A stretch of DNA of 64,000 bases from Flectonema sp. DT1601 (lineage: Eukaryota > Euglenozoa > Diplonemea > Diplonemida > Diplonemidae). The notes beneath the pieces are model-generated. The model did no database searches and had not been told where the DNA came from. It saw nothing but the letters and a program-made list of their open reading frames with translations. Location: contig OZ025858.1 in assembly GCA_964019425.1 (NCBI GenBank), positions 496,001 through 560,000 of the forward strand, written 5' to 3'. Both the position numbers and the translations under genes were made by a program. Shown in pieces: positions 21,191-30,439 of this stretch (positions are counted from its first letter, which is position 1; every line of letters starts with the position of its first letter).

Positions 21191-22129
21191 ATGGAGGAAA
21201 AACCACACGATGTGTGGGGGCCTGTTCCGGAAGGGACGCAAGGCAAAAAGCGGATCGGAAGACCGCCGAAAAAATCACTTGCCATAGTGAACTCGGAGAA
21301 ACTCGAGGAACTCGAGAGTCAGCTGGACCTGACACTGACCGGTTGTTTCGCCGAATCGACACAAGCATCGATAAGATCGGTAATGCGAAATTGGATCCCC
21401 TTCGATGCAACCATATGTGCGATAAAACCGGATATGCCGCCGACGCGGAGTTTCCTCCTGTGGCTACAGGCAAAGATCAACTTGGGAGAGTTGCAACCAC
21501 AGTCGGCGAACCAATACTTGGCAAGTTTTCGCTCGGCTGCAATTCCGCCCACAGCTGCATTCCGGAAGGCCATGACAAGGTCAACAGACGAAAATCAGCG
21601 AAGGGAGGGAATGCTGACGAAAATACGCACCAAGGAAGAGATCACGGAAGTAATCCGTCGACAGGAAGGGATGTATGTAGCGGTGTTGGCCACACAATGG
21701 TCTCTGGCGGCGAGATTTATCGACCTGATGCTACTGAGGAGACGGGACATCCGGGAAGTCAGGAACGGTTACCTAATTGGCTTGGTCGGGGGGAAGACCG
21801 ACAAAACGAGACGAGGTCAATGGATTCTGGTAGCAAAAAATGGCTCTTTATTCCGCGTGGTGTTGCAATGGTTGGCAACAACGAATGGCGAAATGGTATT
21901 CACGGGTTTGAACCGATCGGGATACAACAGATGGCTGGAAAGACATCTCGACACCACGAGCCACTACATACGTCACAGTGCACTCACGTATGTCGCGTTG
22001 GAGTCGTCGGAACGGGACGCTCAGGCGATGGCGCGGCATGCATCAGGGACGTCAACCCAGTTCTACATACCGCCGGAGACTTGGACCTCGACTCGGAATA
22101 CGATAAAAGCGGCCGCACTACTGCAGTGA
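21191..22129 (+). CDS. Retrotransposon tyrosine recombinase
   Basis: The 312-residue product has an N-terminal helical part typical of SAM-like core-binding domains and a C-terminal catalytic part with the family's conserved Arg (AARFIDLMLLRRRDI), the H-x-x-R box (HYIRHSALTYVAL) and the later His and Tyr (ARHASGTSTQFYI). It would integrate the circular DNA copy of the element. It begins with an ATG immediately after the gag-like stop. Confidence 0.85.
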   Translation: MEEKPHDVWGPVPEGTQGKKRIGRPPKKSLAIVNSEKLEELESQLDLTLTGCFAESTQASIRSVMRNWIPFDATICAIKPDMPPTRSFLLWLQAKINLGELQPQSANQYLASFRSAAIPPTAAFRKAMTRSTDENQRREGMLTKIRTKEEITEVIRRQEGMYVAVLATQWSLAARFIDLMLLRRRDIREVRNGYLIGLVGGKTDKTRRGQWILVAKNGSLFRVVLQWLATTNGEMVFTGLNRSGYNRWLERHLDTTSHYIRHSALTYVALESSERDAQAMARHASGTSTQFYIPPETWTSTRNTIKAAALLQ

Positions 22130-23733
22130 AAGCTATCCATGACAGACCTTTTTGGGCTTCAAAATTGGAAGCAGGATTCCGCATGTACGACTACGCGGAA
22201 GGATGGCTAACGGGGATAACTGGAACACGTTGTCCGCGAACATGTTATGACGGAACCATATCTGGAATAAGAATGGAACCGGTAAACATGGAACTGCTAG
22301 TGGGAAGCTATCCGAACCTGAGAACAAACATGAGATGGATTGCAGATCCGAACTTTGTCATCCAAGTGATTAACAATTCGCCACAAGAAGACGAATCTGG
22401 GATAGGCGCAAAGAATGTCCAATTAAAACCTCATACCGAACGCATGCTTGAGCTTGGTTTCGCCGAACCATCTCCTAGATCGACGACGAATAGATTCATG
22501 CACTCTGCTTTTCTCATACCGAAAAGTACACCTGGACAATTACGTTTCATCCTAAATTGTAAGACTATTAATGAGTTAACAGCTTATACCTCGTTACCGC
22601 CATGCAGGCTACCGTCTTACGAAACGATAGTGGAAACCTTGCTACCACGTAGGTACGCTTGCGAGTTTGACTTTACATCGTATTTCTTTCAATTCCCGAT
22701 TCCTGAAAGAATTAGACCGTTGTTCTCTTTTCGAGTAGACAAGAAGATCTACCGGATGACACGTCTACCGATGGGGTACAGAGGTGCACCTCAATTAGCC
22801 CAGGCTGTTCTTCTGAATCTGATCGAAGATGCAATAGATGGGAGGGATGTGTCCGGCATTGGGTGGATTGACAATGCCATCTTTGCGGCGGATGATATAC
22901 AGGTTCTACAATCGGTTAGAGATAGATTCCGAACTCTATGTCTGAAATATTCAATTACGATAGGCGCGGTCACAGAACCCAACACATACATAATCACATT
23001 AGGAATAGAAGCTGACTTGACGAGGAAATGTTGGAAACTAAAGGAAAAATGGGTCAAAGCGGTCGCTGAACCAGGGAAAATGATCTTGGACTCACGCGTG
23101 AACCTACGACGTAGTTACTGGAAGATTTCGGGAATCATTTTGTGGAGACGTCATGCGCTAAGATTACGTCTACACGAGGCGACAGAACTCCTGATGGGAA
23201 TGTCTGAACTGATGCAGGAAGGCGACCCGAAATCTAAGGTTTTCTGGAACACAGCAGTAAAAATCTCAGAGGAGTACATGAACTCTCTTAGGCTCGAGTT
23301 CAGGGAGCTTGTGAAGAACGAATGGGTGCGGTGGAATAAGCGTAGCTATGAAACAGAAATGACTTTCGTATCTGATGCAAGTACAAAAGCCTGGGCATTT
23401 GTAGTGGGAAACTCTTATCGGAGAGGACGCTTCCCGCGCGATATAGTGAACATGGGGATTTTCGAAAAGGAATTTTTCGCAGTAGTCAAGGCCATTGAAT
23501 ATGTAGTGACAGAGTTAAAACTGCAGAGTTGCAGGGTGACGGGACATGTAGACAACAAGGGAGTTATCGGTTCGTTGCACCGTGGCTATTCTCTACAACA
23601 AAATGTACAACCCATGTTACGGACTATTCATCGACTGTTGGACAGGTCTAGTTCAGTTCTGCACGTCGAGTACGTGGCGAGCGAGGACAATATTGCTGAC
23701 AAGCACACTAGACTGGAAGATGAAGCATACTAA
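22130..23733 (+). CDS. Retrotransposon reverse transcriptase and RNase H
   Basis: The frame runs to 23733 and is already open upstream within the recombinase gene, so its true start cannot be fixed from sequence alone; YR elements commonly express overlapping frames. The RT core lies at about 22430-22990 (stretches SAFLIPKSTPGQLRFILNC and RLPMGYRGAPQLAQAV are recognisable), followed by a connection region and an RNase H domain at about 23350-23710 (FVSDASTKAWAFVVG, EYVASEDNIADKHTR). Confidence 0.8.
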
Positions 23734-23869
23734 GAAATGATACACAAGAAGAACGAACACCGCATCGCATCGGTTTATTATCTCATAAAAGACCGTTATT
23801 CTCCCAACTTTGATAGATACCATATCAAACTAGACACGACGGCCACGAACAATCCACTGGAAAGGGGTC

Positions 23870-23949
23870 CGGTTTCGTGCACAAACAAAAAATCACAGTG
23901 TTATATCATTATTTTCTGTATAGTTGAAGTTAAAGCCAATTCTTTTTTG
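23870..23949 (+). repeat. Retrotransposon split repeat B1
   Basis: 80 bp, identical by eye to B2 at 24034-24113. It overlaps the first bases of A2, forming the B1-A2-B2 block. Confidence 0.9.
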
Positions 23950-24056
23950 CATTTAACAAGTATTGTAAGAACGAAAAAGAATGTTGGCAGCACACGTAAA
24001 CCTCCTTTAGCTTTATCAGTTTAAGTCGGTTCACGGTTTCGTGCACAAACAAAAAA
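23943..24056 (+). repeat. Retrotransposon split repeat A2
   Basis: 114 bp, identical by eye to A1 at 20181-20294, overlapping B1 on its left and B2 on its right. Confidence 0.9.
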
Positions 24057-24113
24057 TCACAGTGTTATATCATTATTTTCTGTATAGTTGAAGTTAAAGC
24101 CAATTCTTTTTTG
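24034..24113 (+). repeat. Retrotransposon split repeat B2
   Basis: 80 bp, right terminus of the element. The eEF2 start codon lies 180 bases downstream. Confidence 0.9.
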
Positions 24114-24249
24114 TCGTCTTCCTTAGTCGGAAATCCCTTGCCTTTTACGAAGAAATATTTAAAACTATTCCCTTTTCGGTTTACTCCGTTTGGATGCTGG
24201 ATGTGGTTTGCTGAAAACTATTTTTGAAAAAACATTTCTTAGTTATTTT

Positions 24250-24274
24250 ATTTATCTTTTATCCCTCTTCTCAG
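24250..24274 (+). promoter_or_regulatory. Probable spliced-leader acceptor of eEF2
   Basis: A pyrimidine-rich tract (ATCTTTTATCCCTCTTCTCAG) ends in AG at 24273-24274, 19 bases before the eEF2 ATG. No upstream coding exon exists in the remaining 160 bases before the retrotransposon, so a trans-splicing acceptor is the simplest reading. The same arrangement recurs at most genes in the window. Confidence 0.6.
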
Positions 24275-24293
24275 GAAATACAAGTCATCAACA

Positions 24294-27200
24294 ATGGTGA
24301 ACTTCACTGTCGATGAGGTTCGCGCAATCATGGACTTCCCGGACCAGATCCGTAACATGTCTGTGATTGCTCACGTCGATCACGGAAAGTCGACCCTTTC
24401 GGACTCTCTGGTGGCGGCTGCTGGTATTATCGCGATGGCGAAGGCCGGAGACGCGCGTCTGACTGACACCCGTGCCGACGAGCAGGAACGTTGCATCACC
24501 ATCAAGTCGACCTCGATCTCGCTGTACTACAACGTGTCGAAGGAGCTCGTGAGCGACGAGGACTTGAAGAAGATCACCAAGGGAGACCGCAGAGACTTCT
24601 TGATCAACTTGATCGATTCCCCGGGACACGTTGACTTCAGCAGTGAAGTTACTGCTGCCCTTCGTGTGACTGATGGTGCGCTCGTTGTCGTCGACTGTGT
24701 CGAGGGAGTGTGCGTGCAGACTGAGACCGTGTTGAGACAGGCCCTTTCGGAGAGAATCAAGCCGGTGGTGATGGTTAACAAGGTCGACCGTGCGCTTTTG
24801 GAGCTTCAGTTGGACCCTGAGGAGGCGTACCAGAGTTTCTTCAGAACCATCCAGACTGTGAACGTCGTGATCGCGACCTACAACGACGAGCAGCTCGGTG
24901 ACGTGCAGGTGTACCCTGAGGCCGGAACCGTCGGATTCGGATCAGGTCTCCACTCATGGGCGTTCACCCTGAACAAGTTCGCGAAGATGTACGCGGTGAA
25001 GTTCGGAGTTGACGAGGACAAGATGGTGAAGCGTCTCTGGGGAGACTCGTACTTCGACGCGAAGAGAAAGAAGTGGACGAGCGAGGCACCAGCCGGTGGA
25101 CAGAGAGCGTTCTGCCAGTTCTGCATGGAGCCAATCAGAAACTTGTTCGACGCGGTGATGAACGACAAGAAGGACAAGATGGAGAAGATGATGAAGGCGC
25201 TCGGAATTGTGTTGAAGGGAGACGAGAAGGACTACACCCAGAAGAAATTGTTGAAGTGCATCATGCAGAAGTTCCTTCCAGCGTCTGAGGCGCTTCTTCA
25301 GATGATTGTGAGCAAGCTTCCATCCCCAAGAGTTGCGCAGAACTACAGAGCCGATCAGCTGTACATGGGAGTGACTGAGCAGGAGGACGGAACTATGGTC
25401 CCTAACAACGACAGATACTACCAGGGACTGAAGAACTGCGACCCTAAGGGTCCGCTTCTCATGTACGTGTCGAAGATGGTTCCAGCGGCTGACAAGGGAA
25501 GATTCATCGCCTTCGGACGTGTCTTCTCTGGAAAGATCAAGGCCGGTCAGAAGTGCAGAATCATGGGACCTAACCACGAGTTCGGAACCAAGAAGGACAT
25601 GTCGATCAAGAACATCCAGCGTACCGTCCTCATGATGGGACGTTACCAGGAGGCTGTTGAGGACTTGCCATGTGGTAACGTTGTTGGTCTTGTTGGTATG
25701 TGTTTTGTTTTGTTTTGTTTTGTTTTGTTTTGTTTTGTTTTATTTTGTTTTATTTTATTCTATTTTGTTTTGTTTTGTTGTGTTGTTTGTGTTTCTTCGG
25801 CTCTGTGGTTGTGTTGAGTCGATCTCCCGCATCTCGTTTTGGTTTTGCTTCTCCTACATTTCCTACCCTTGCTTTTGAGATGGGGTTTCTCCCGTTCTCT
25901 TGTGTGTTGTCTTGCCTTTGCCTTGCTTTGCCTTGCCTTGTTTTGAGAAGAGAAGAGAAGACAAGACAAGACAAGAGAAGACAAGACAAAAGAAGACAAG
26001 ACAGGACAAGGCAACAGCAAATCAAGATAAGAACGAGAATGAAAATGAAAATGAAAATGAAAACGAAAACGAAAACGTAAATCAACAACAACACAGGTGT
26101 TGACAACTTCATTGTGAAGACCGCCACTTTGACCGATGATGGAAACGCCGACTGCTACCCACTCCGTGACATGAAGTACAGTGTGTCACCTGTTGTCCGT
26201 GTCGCCGTCGAGTGCGCGTCACCAGCTGACTTGCCAAAGTTGGTTGAGGGATTGAAGCGTCTTTCCAAGTATGTTCCGTTCTTTCTCACCACGGTCGCAA
26301 CCACACAGGATGTAGTTTGGTTTAGTTTAACTTGAGTTGACTTAACTTAACTTAACTTAACTTAACTTTACTTAATTTAATTTAATTTAATTTGGTGTGC
26401 ATATAGCGTAGCGCAACGTTGGAATCGTTTCTTCTTTTTTTTTGCATTCGATTGTTCAAAAGCAAAGCCAAGTCAACAAATAAAATGACACAAAAACAGG
26501 TCCGACCCTCTCGTCCAGTGCTCGATCGAGGAATCAGGAGAGCACATCATCGCCGGAGCTGGAGAGCTTCACTTGGAAATCTGCTTGAAGGATTTGCAAG
26601 AGGACTTCATGGCTGGAGCGAAGTTGAAGATCTCCGAGCCAGTTGTGTCGTTCCGTGAGACCATCACCGAAGAGTCATCGATGCAGTGCCTGTCGAAGTC
26701 TCCAAACAAGCACAACAGATTGTTCTGCAGAGGAGCACCAATGGGAGATGAGCTTTGCAACCACATCGACGAGCAGGACAAGGGAGTGCACGCTGATGCC
26801 GAAGCAAAGACCAGAGCCCGTACCCTCGCGGACGAGTTCGACTGGGACGTGATGGAGGCGCGTAAGATCTGGTGCTTCGGACCGGACGGTGCGGGACCAA
26901 ACGTTGTCGTTGACGTGACCAAGGGTGTGCAGAACATGAACGAGCTGAAGGACTCGTTCGTGGCGGCATGGAACTGGGCGACGAAGGAGGGAGTGATGTG
27001 CGAGGAGGCGATGAGAGGAGTGAGAATCAACGTCGAGGATGTGACGATGCACGCTGACGCTATCCACAGAGGTGGAGGTCAGATCATCCCAACCGCGCGT
27101 CGTGTGTACTACGCGTGCTGCCTGAAGGCGAAGCCGATGCTCATGGAGCCTGTGTTCTTGGTTGACATCCAGACCGTTGAGCACGCGATGGGTGGAATCT

Positions 27201-27499
27201 ACGGTGTGTTGAACAAGCGTCGTGGTATCATGTTGGGAGAGGAGAACAGACCAGGAACGCCAATCTACAACGTCCGTGCGTACCTTCCTGTCAACGAGTC
27301 CTTCGGATTCACCGCCGACCTGAGATCCAACACTGGTGGACAGGCGTTCCCTCAATGCGTATTTGACCACTGGCAGTTGTTCCCCGGTGATCCAATGGCT
27401 GAGGGAACCACCGCGTTCGAGCAGGTGAAGAAGACCCGTGTCAGAAAGGGATTGAAGCCAGAGGTCTCTGCATTCGAAAACTTCTACGACAAGTTGTAA
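24294..27499 (+). CDS. EEF2: Translation elongation factor 2 (three exons)
   Basis: Exons 24294-25695, 26097-26268 and 26500-27499 join in frame to 857 residues, the normal eEF2 length. The GTPase domain has AHVDHGKST (residues 26-34), DSPGHVD and NKVDR. The diphthamide loop DAIHRGGGQ is intact with His714 as the residue modified. The C-terminus matches the family ([14 protein letters not shown], then FYDKL). The protein drives ribosome translocation with GTP in the cytosol. Both introns have GTATGT donors and CAG acceptors, and fall after GLV and within LSK, where continuity with other eEF2 proteins is exact after splicing. Codons are strongly G/C-ending (AAG, GAG, ATC), unlike most neighbours, as expected of a very highly expressed gene. 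A likely trans-splice acceptor lies 19 bases upstream of the start. Confidence 0.97.
25696..26096 (+). other. eEF2 intron 1 (401 bp, repeat-built)
   Basis: GTATGT donor and ACACAG acceptor. The intron consists largely of 5-base repeats: (TTTTG)n at the left, (CTTGY)n at about 25910-25945, (ACAAG)n at about 25955-26017, then GAAAAT/GAAAAC units. The CTTGY and ACAAG arms are complementary and could fold into a long imperfect hairpin. Confidence 0.93.
26269..26499 (+). other. eEF2 intron 2 (231 bp)
   Basis: GTATGT donor and AACAG acceptor, phase 2. It contains a (TTAAC)n/(TTTAA)n microsatellite at about 26336-26392. An octamer GTTGACTT near 26335 is complementary to AAGTCAAC near 26470, so the repeat could be looped out. 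Confidence 0.93.
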
Positions 27500-28294
27500 G
27501 TCTGCTGAACGTAACAAATTAACAAACTCTATACTTTTTTATTTCGAAAATTTATTATTTTTTCTTTCGTATGAACTGAATTGTCTTTGCAGATAAAAAC
27601 GAGCTGTTTATCCCCGACTGCAGTGGAGATAGCCGACTATAATAAGGAACATGAAACATTCAAAGACAAGATCAGACGGGTTTTTTTATTTTATTTATAA
27701 CTTCTTCCTCTTCAGGTTTACTGTTTCGTGTCTTGTGCACTTCCCTCATAGCAGTTTTGCCTTTTATTTTTATTTTTTCTGTGATGAACACACATAATTC
27801 TTTTTTTTTTTCCAACTCTCTTTTTATTGATTTTCAAAAAATTGAAAACAAGAAGGATCGTTTTGTTGAGTGCTACACTGCAAAGCGGACGGCGCAGCCG
27901 TCCCTCAGTATTTTTGCCCTTCCAGATCTTTTTTTATTATCTTTTTTTAATAAAAAATAAAATGAATAAACAAAAAAAAAAAAAAAAAAAAAAAAAAACG
28001 TTATATCATCAAAAAAAATGGGCAATATATATTTTTAATTATTTTTTTCTTTCGAAGAAAAAGAAAAGAAAAAAATAATAAGGAAAAGAAAAAGGTTGTG
28101 GGAAATATAATTACTTTATAACATAATCAAGTATAACTTTATTCATTTTAAAGGCAACAGAAATAACTTCGGTTTCGTACTAGCAGACTGCTAATGACTT
28201 CCAGGCAACCATCATTTCAGTTTTGTCTTGGACAGAAAAGAGGAACAGAGAAAAATAAATCATTACCATTGCAGTGAAAAAAAAAAAAAGAAAA
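27500..28294. other. Spacer, no supported gene
   Basis: AT-rich with A and T runs. The right end carries the leader of the next gene, with TTGCAG acceptor-like bases at 28269-28274 and an A tract before the ATG. Confidence 0.55.
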
Positions 28295-29614
28295 ATGTCT
28301 GTTCAAAAATCCAAGACAGGTAAAGTAGACTTCAACGTGATTGTTAAGAATTGTGTTAGTGACGAAGAGAAGACTGTTGCTGTTATCGTGGGAGACTCTG
28401 AGTCTGAATTGTGTAAAAAAATTGGAGATGAGTTTGGCTTGAAACCTGAGACATTTGACATTAGACATGAGGGGGAAGATCTGAAAGAAGGAGCTCTCGC
28501 ACCGGGAATCGAACTGGAGATCATTGCTAAGATTCCATGTAAGATTCGTAATGGTACCGACTCTGATGTAAAAGTTTCAAACTCAAATATCAAACCAGGA
28601 GAGGAAATACTTTTATTTGGAAGAGACTCTGAGATATTCCTTGAGACTCGGGACGTTGAATTTGAATGGGGAGGTCGTTCTCGTCCTATTGTCGGTGGTC
28701 AGACTTACGTTGTTGTCAACAAATCACCATGTCAGGAACTCTCTGATGAGGATGTAAAGAAAGCTGGATGTGTGATTCGCCAAGCTGTAGAAGGTCACTT
28801 AGACTTTAAGACTCCAATGTTGAATGATATTAACAATCACCTTCAACTAAGGAAGAGAGTCGCTGAAGTAGTTGGAAAGGATCACAAAACTCCATCAATT
28901 GTGTCATCTGTTTGGGGATACGTCGTGGATAATGGAGAAGCAGATGAGTCGTGGTTGATTCCTATGGGGAATCACCCAAATCAGCCAGTCGTGAATAATT
29001 CACTTAAAAATGACCAATCCCTTGAAAAAATTAAAGAAAACGATGTCGAAGTTCACGTCTACTACAGAGCCCTTGATCGCCACCCGGGTGGTAATTCTGA
29101 TAACCATGTTGTAAGACATGTTATTGATCTTCAGAATGAGACAAACACCTGCACATGGTTCGTTGATGGTGATGGGACTCCATACCTTCACAAGGGTGTT
29201 GATGATCACGGAGAGTCTTTTGGAGAAGATGTGTTACCGAAAATAAGAAAATTACTAAAAACAACAAAACAAAACTCTTGGCTATTCGAATCAACAATTA
29301 TTGACGAAGCTTGTGATAGTGACGAATACGAGACTGAGTGGAGTAGCATTGACATTCTGGTCTACGCGAAACCTGTTTCTCCGTCTTCACTCATCACTAG
29401 AATCCATCAATACTCATTATGTCCTAATATTCATACTGTCACAGAATCTGACAAAACGAAAGGAACACCTGCAGAGATATCTATATTTGAATCTACCACA
29501 GAATGTCTTGAAATGGAACAACCTGAAGACATCGACGATAGAATGCCGGCGGGTATTAAACAACTCTCTGAAATCGGAGGATTCTTTCCCTTCATATTTT
29601 CTTGCGAACAATAA
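28295..29614 (+). CDS. Protein with ubiquitin-like N-terminus, otherwise unknown (439 aa)
   Basis: Residues about 10-75 (VDFNVIVKNCVSDEEKTVAV ... FDIRHEGEDLKEG ... GIELEI) have the strand-helix-strand layout of a ubiquitin-like beta-grasp domain. The rest (residues 80-439) is mixed alpha/beta, rich in Asp and Asn, and is not recognised; it contains IWGYVVDNGEADESW-like and TCTWFVDGDGTPYLHKG segments. The start at 28295 is the first ATG after an acceptor-like AG at 28273-28274. Two other genes in the window (37359, 60875) also begin with a ubiquitin-like domain, followed by ankyrin or leucine-rich repeats. No enzymatic motif is seen. Confidence 0.75.
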   Translation: MSVQKSKTGKVDFNVIVKNCVSDEEKTVAVIVGDSESELCKKIGDEFGLKPETFDIRHEGEDLKEGALAPGIELEIIAKIPCKIRNGTDSDVKVSNSNIKPGEEILLFGRDSEIFLETRDVEFEWGGRSRPIVGGQTYVVVNKSPCQELSDEDVKKAGCVIRQAVEGHLDFKTPMLNDINNHLQLRKRVAEVVGKDHKTPSIVSSVWGYVVDNGEADESWLIPMGNHPNQPVVNNSLKNDQSLEKIKENDVEVHVYYRALDRHPGGNSDNHVVRHVIDLQNETNTCTWFVDGDGTPYLHKGVDDHGESFGEDVLPKIRKLLKTTKQNSWLFESTIIDEACDSDEYETEWSSIDILVYAKPVSPSSLITRIHQYSLCPNIHTVTESDKTKGTPAEISIFESTTECLEMEQPEDIDDRMPAGIKQLSEIGGFFPFIFSCEQ

Positions 29615-30405
29615 TTTTTTAAAAAAACAAAACATCAGAACTGTTGGATGTCTCGTCTTTCTTTGATTCCGTTTTTTTTTTCTTTTTTCCCCGTCTCTCT
29701 CTTTTTCTTATACTGAACAATAATACTACCTGTGGTGGAGTGTTCTCAAATTTAGATTCGTTTTTTTTTTTTTTATTTTTTACTCACACTTTTGTTATTG
29801 TTTGTGTGCAACTTGTACACCATCCTCATAATGGGAAGCTATATTAAGTTATGCAAAAAAAAGAAAATGAAAAACTGATTCAGCAAGGCTGCTTCGTAGC
29901 ATGAGAGGATCGTGTTTCTTTTCTTTTTATGTTGTGAAAAAAAAAAAAAAAAAAAAAAATCTTTATTCCTGTTTGAGTCAGTTGTAGCACTTTCCTCTTG
30001 TTCTTGCTGTACAGCTCTTGTGCCGAATGATAAAAATACTTAGCATTTGACAACGTGATGAGTGGTCTGATTTTTTTTTAAAATATTTTATTTCAACTTT
30101 AACTCTTAACTCTCGTGTTCAATCTGTTGTTCATTCTACCGATTTGATTTTTTTTTTAATATTCTTGTTAGTTCAAATTTTTAAGAATTTCTATAAAAAA
30201 ACACAACCTCTCTTTGATGATTTTGAGTACCCAGACTTCCCAAATGGGAGGATTTCTCTCAATCAAAAAAAAAAAAAAAAAAAAAAAACACACGAACCAA
30301 ATATTTTCATTGTATCTAGCTTTCCAGGGTAATCGTCCTTTTCAAAAAAAACAGACGACTGCAATCTTGTCAACCATCTTTCTCATTACAGGATACGTCC
30401 ATACC

Positions 30406-30436
<31 letters not shown>

Positions 30437-30439
30437 AGT
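29615..30439. other. Spacer, no supported gene
   Basis: T- and A-run-rich sequence with no convincing frame. Just before the next start codon stands a run of more than 20 A bases, which is unusual so close to an ATG. Confidence 0.55.

Larger units (their letters stand above)
20181..24113 (+). mobile_element. DIRS-like tyrosine-recombinase retrotransposon, VIPER/TATE/Ngaro type
   Basis: The element is about 3.93 kb. Its parts are a left repeat A1, a gag-like gene, a tyrosine recombinase gene, a reverse transcriptase/RNase H region, and the right-hand block B1-A2-B2. These split direct repeats, instead of LTRs, and the presence of a tyrosine recombinase place it among YR retrotransposons. The order gag, recombinase, RT-RNase H is that of the kinetoplastid VIPER/TATE group. 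As read by eye, the A copies (114 bp) are identical and so are the B copies (80 bp), and all three coding parts are long and open, so it looks whole and recently inserted. It has more G+C than the flanking spacer. It lies between the F-box and eEF2 genes in their orientation. Confidence 0.88.

Noticed and set aside
24954-27517. Long open frames on the minus strand opposite eEF2 (207 and 280 codons)
   Set aside because: They mirror the strongly biased codon use of eEF2; composition (Leu, Arg, Val, His) is not protein-like and the + strand gene is certain.
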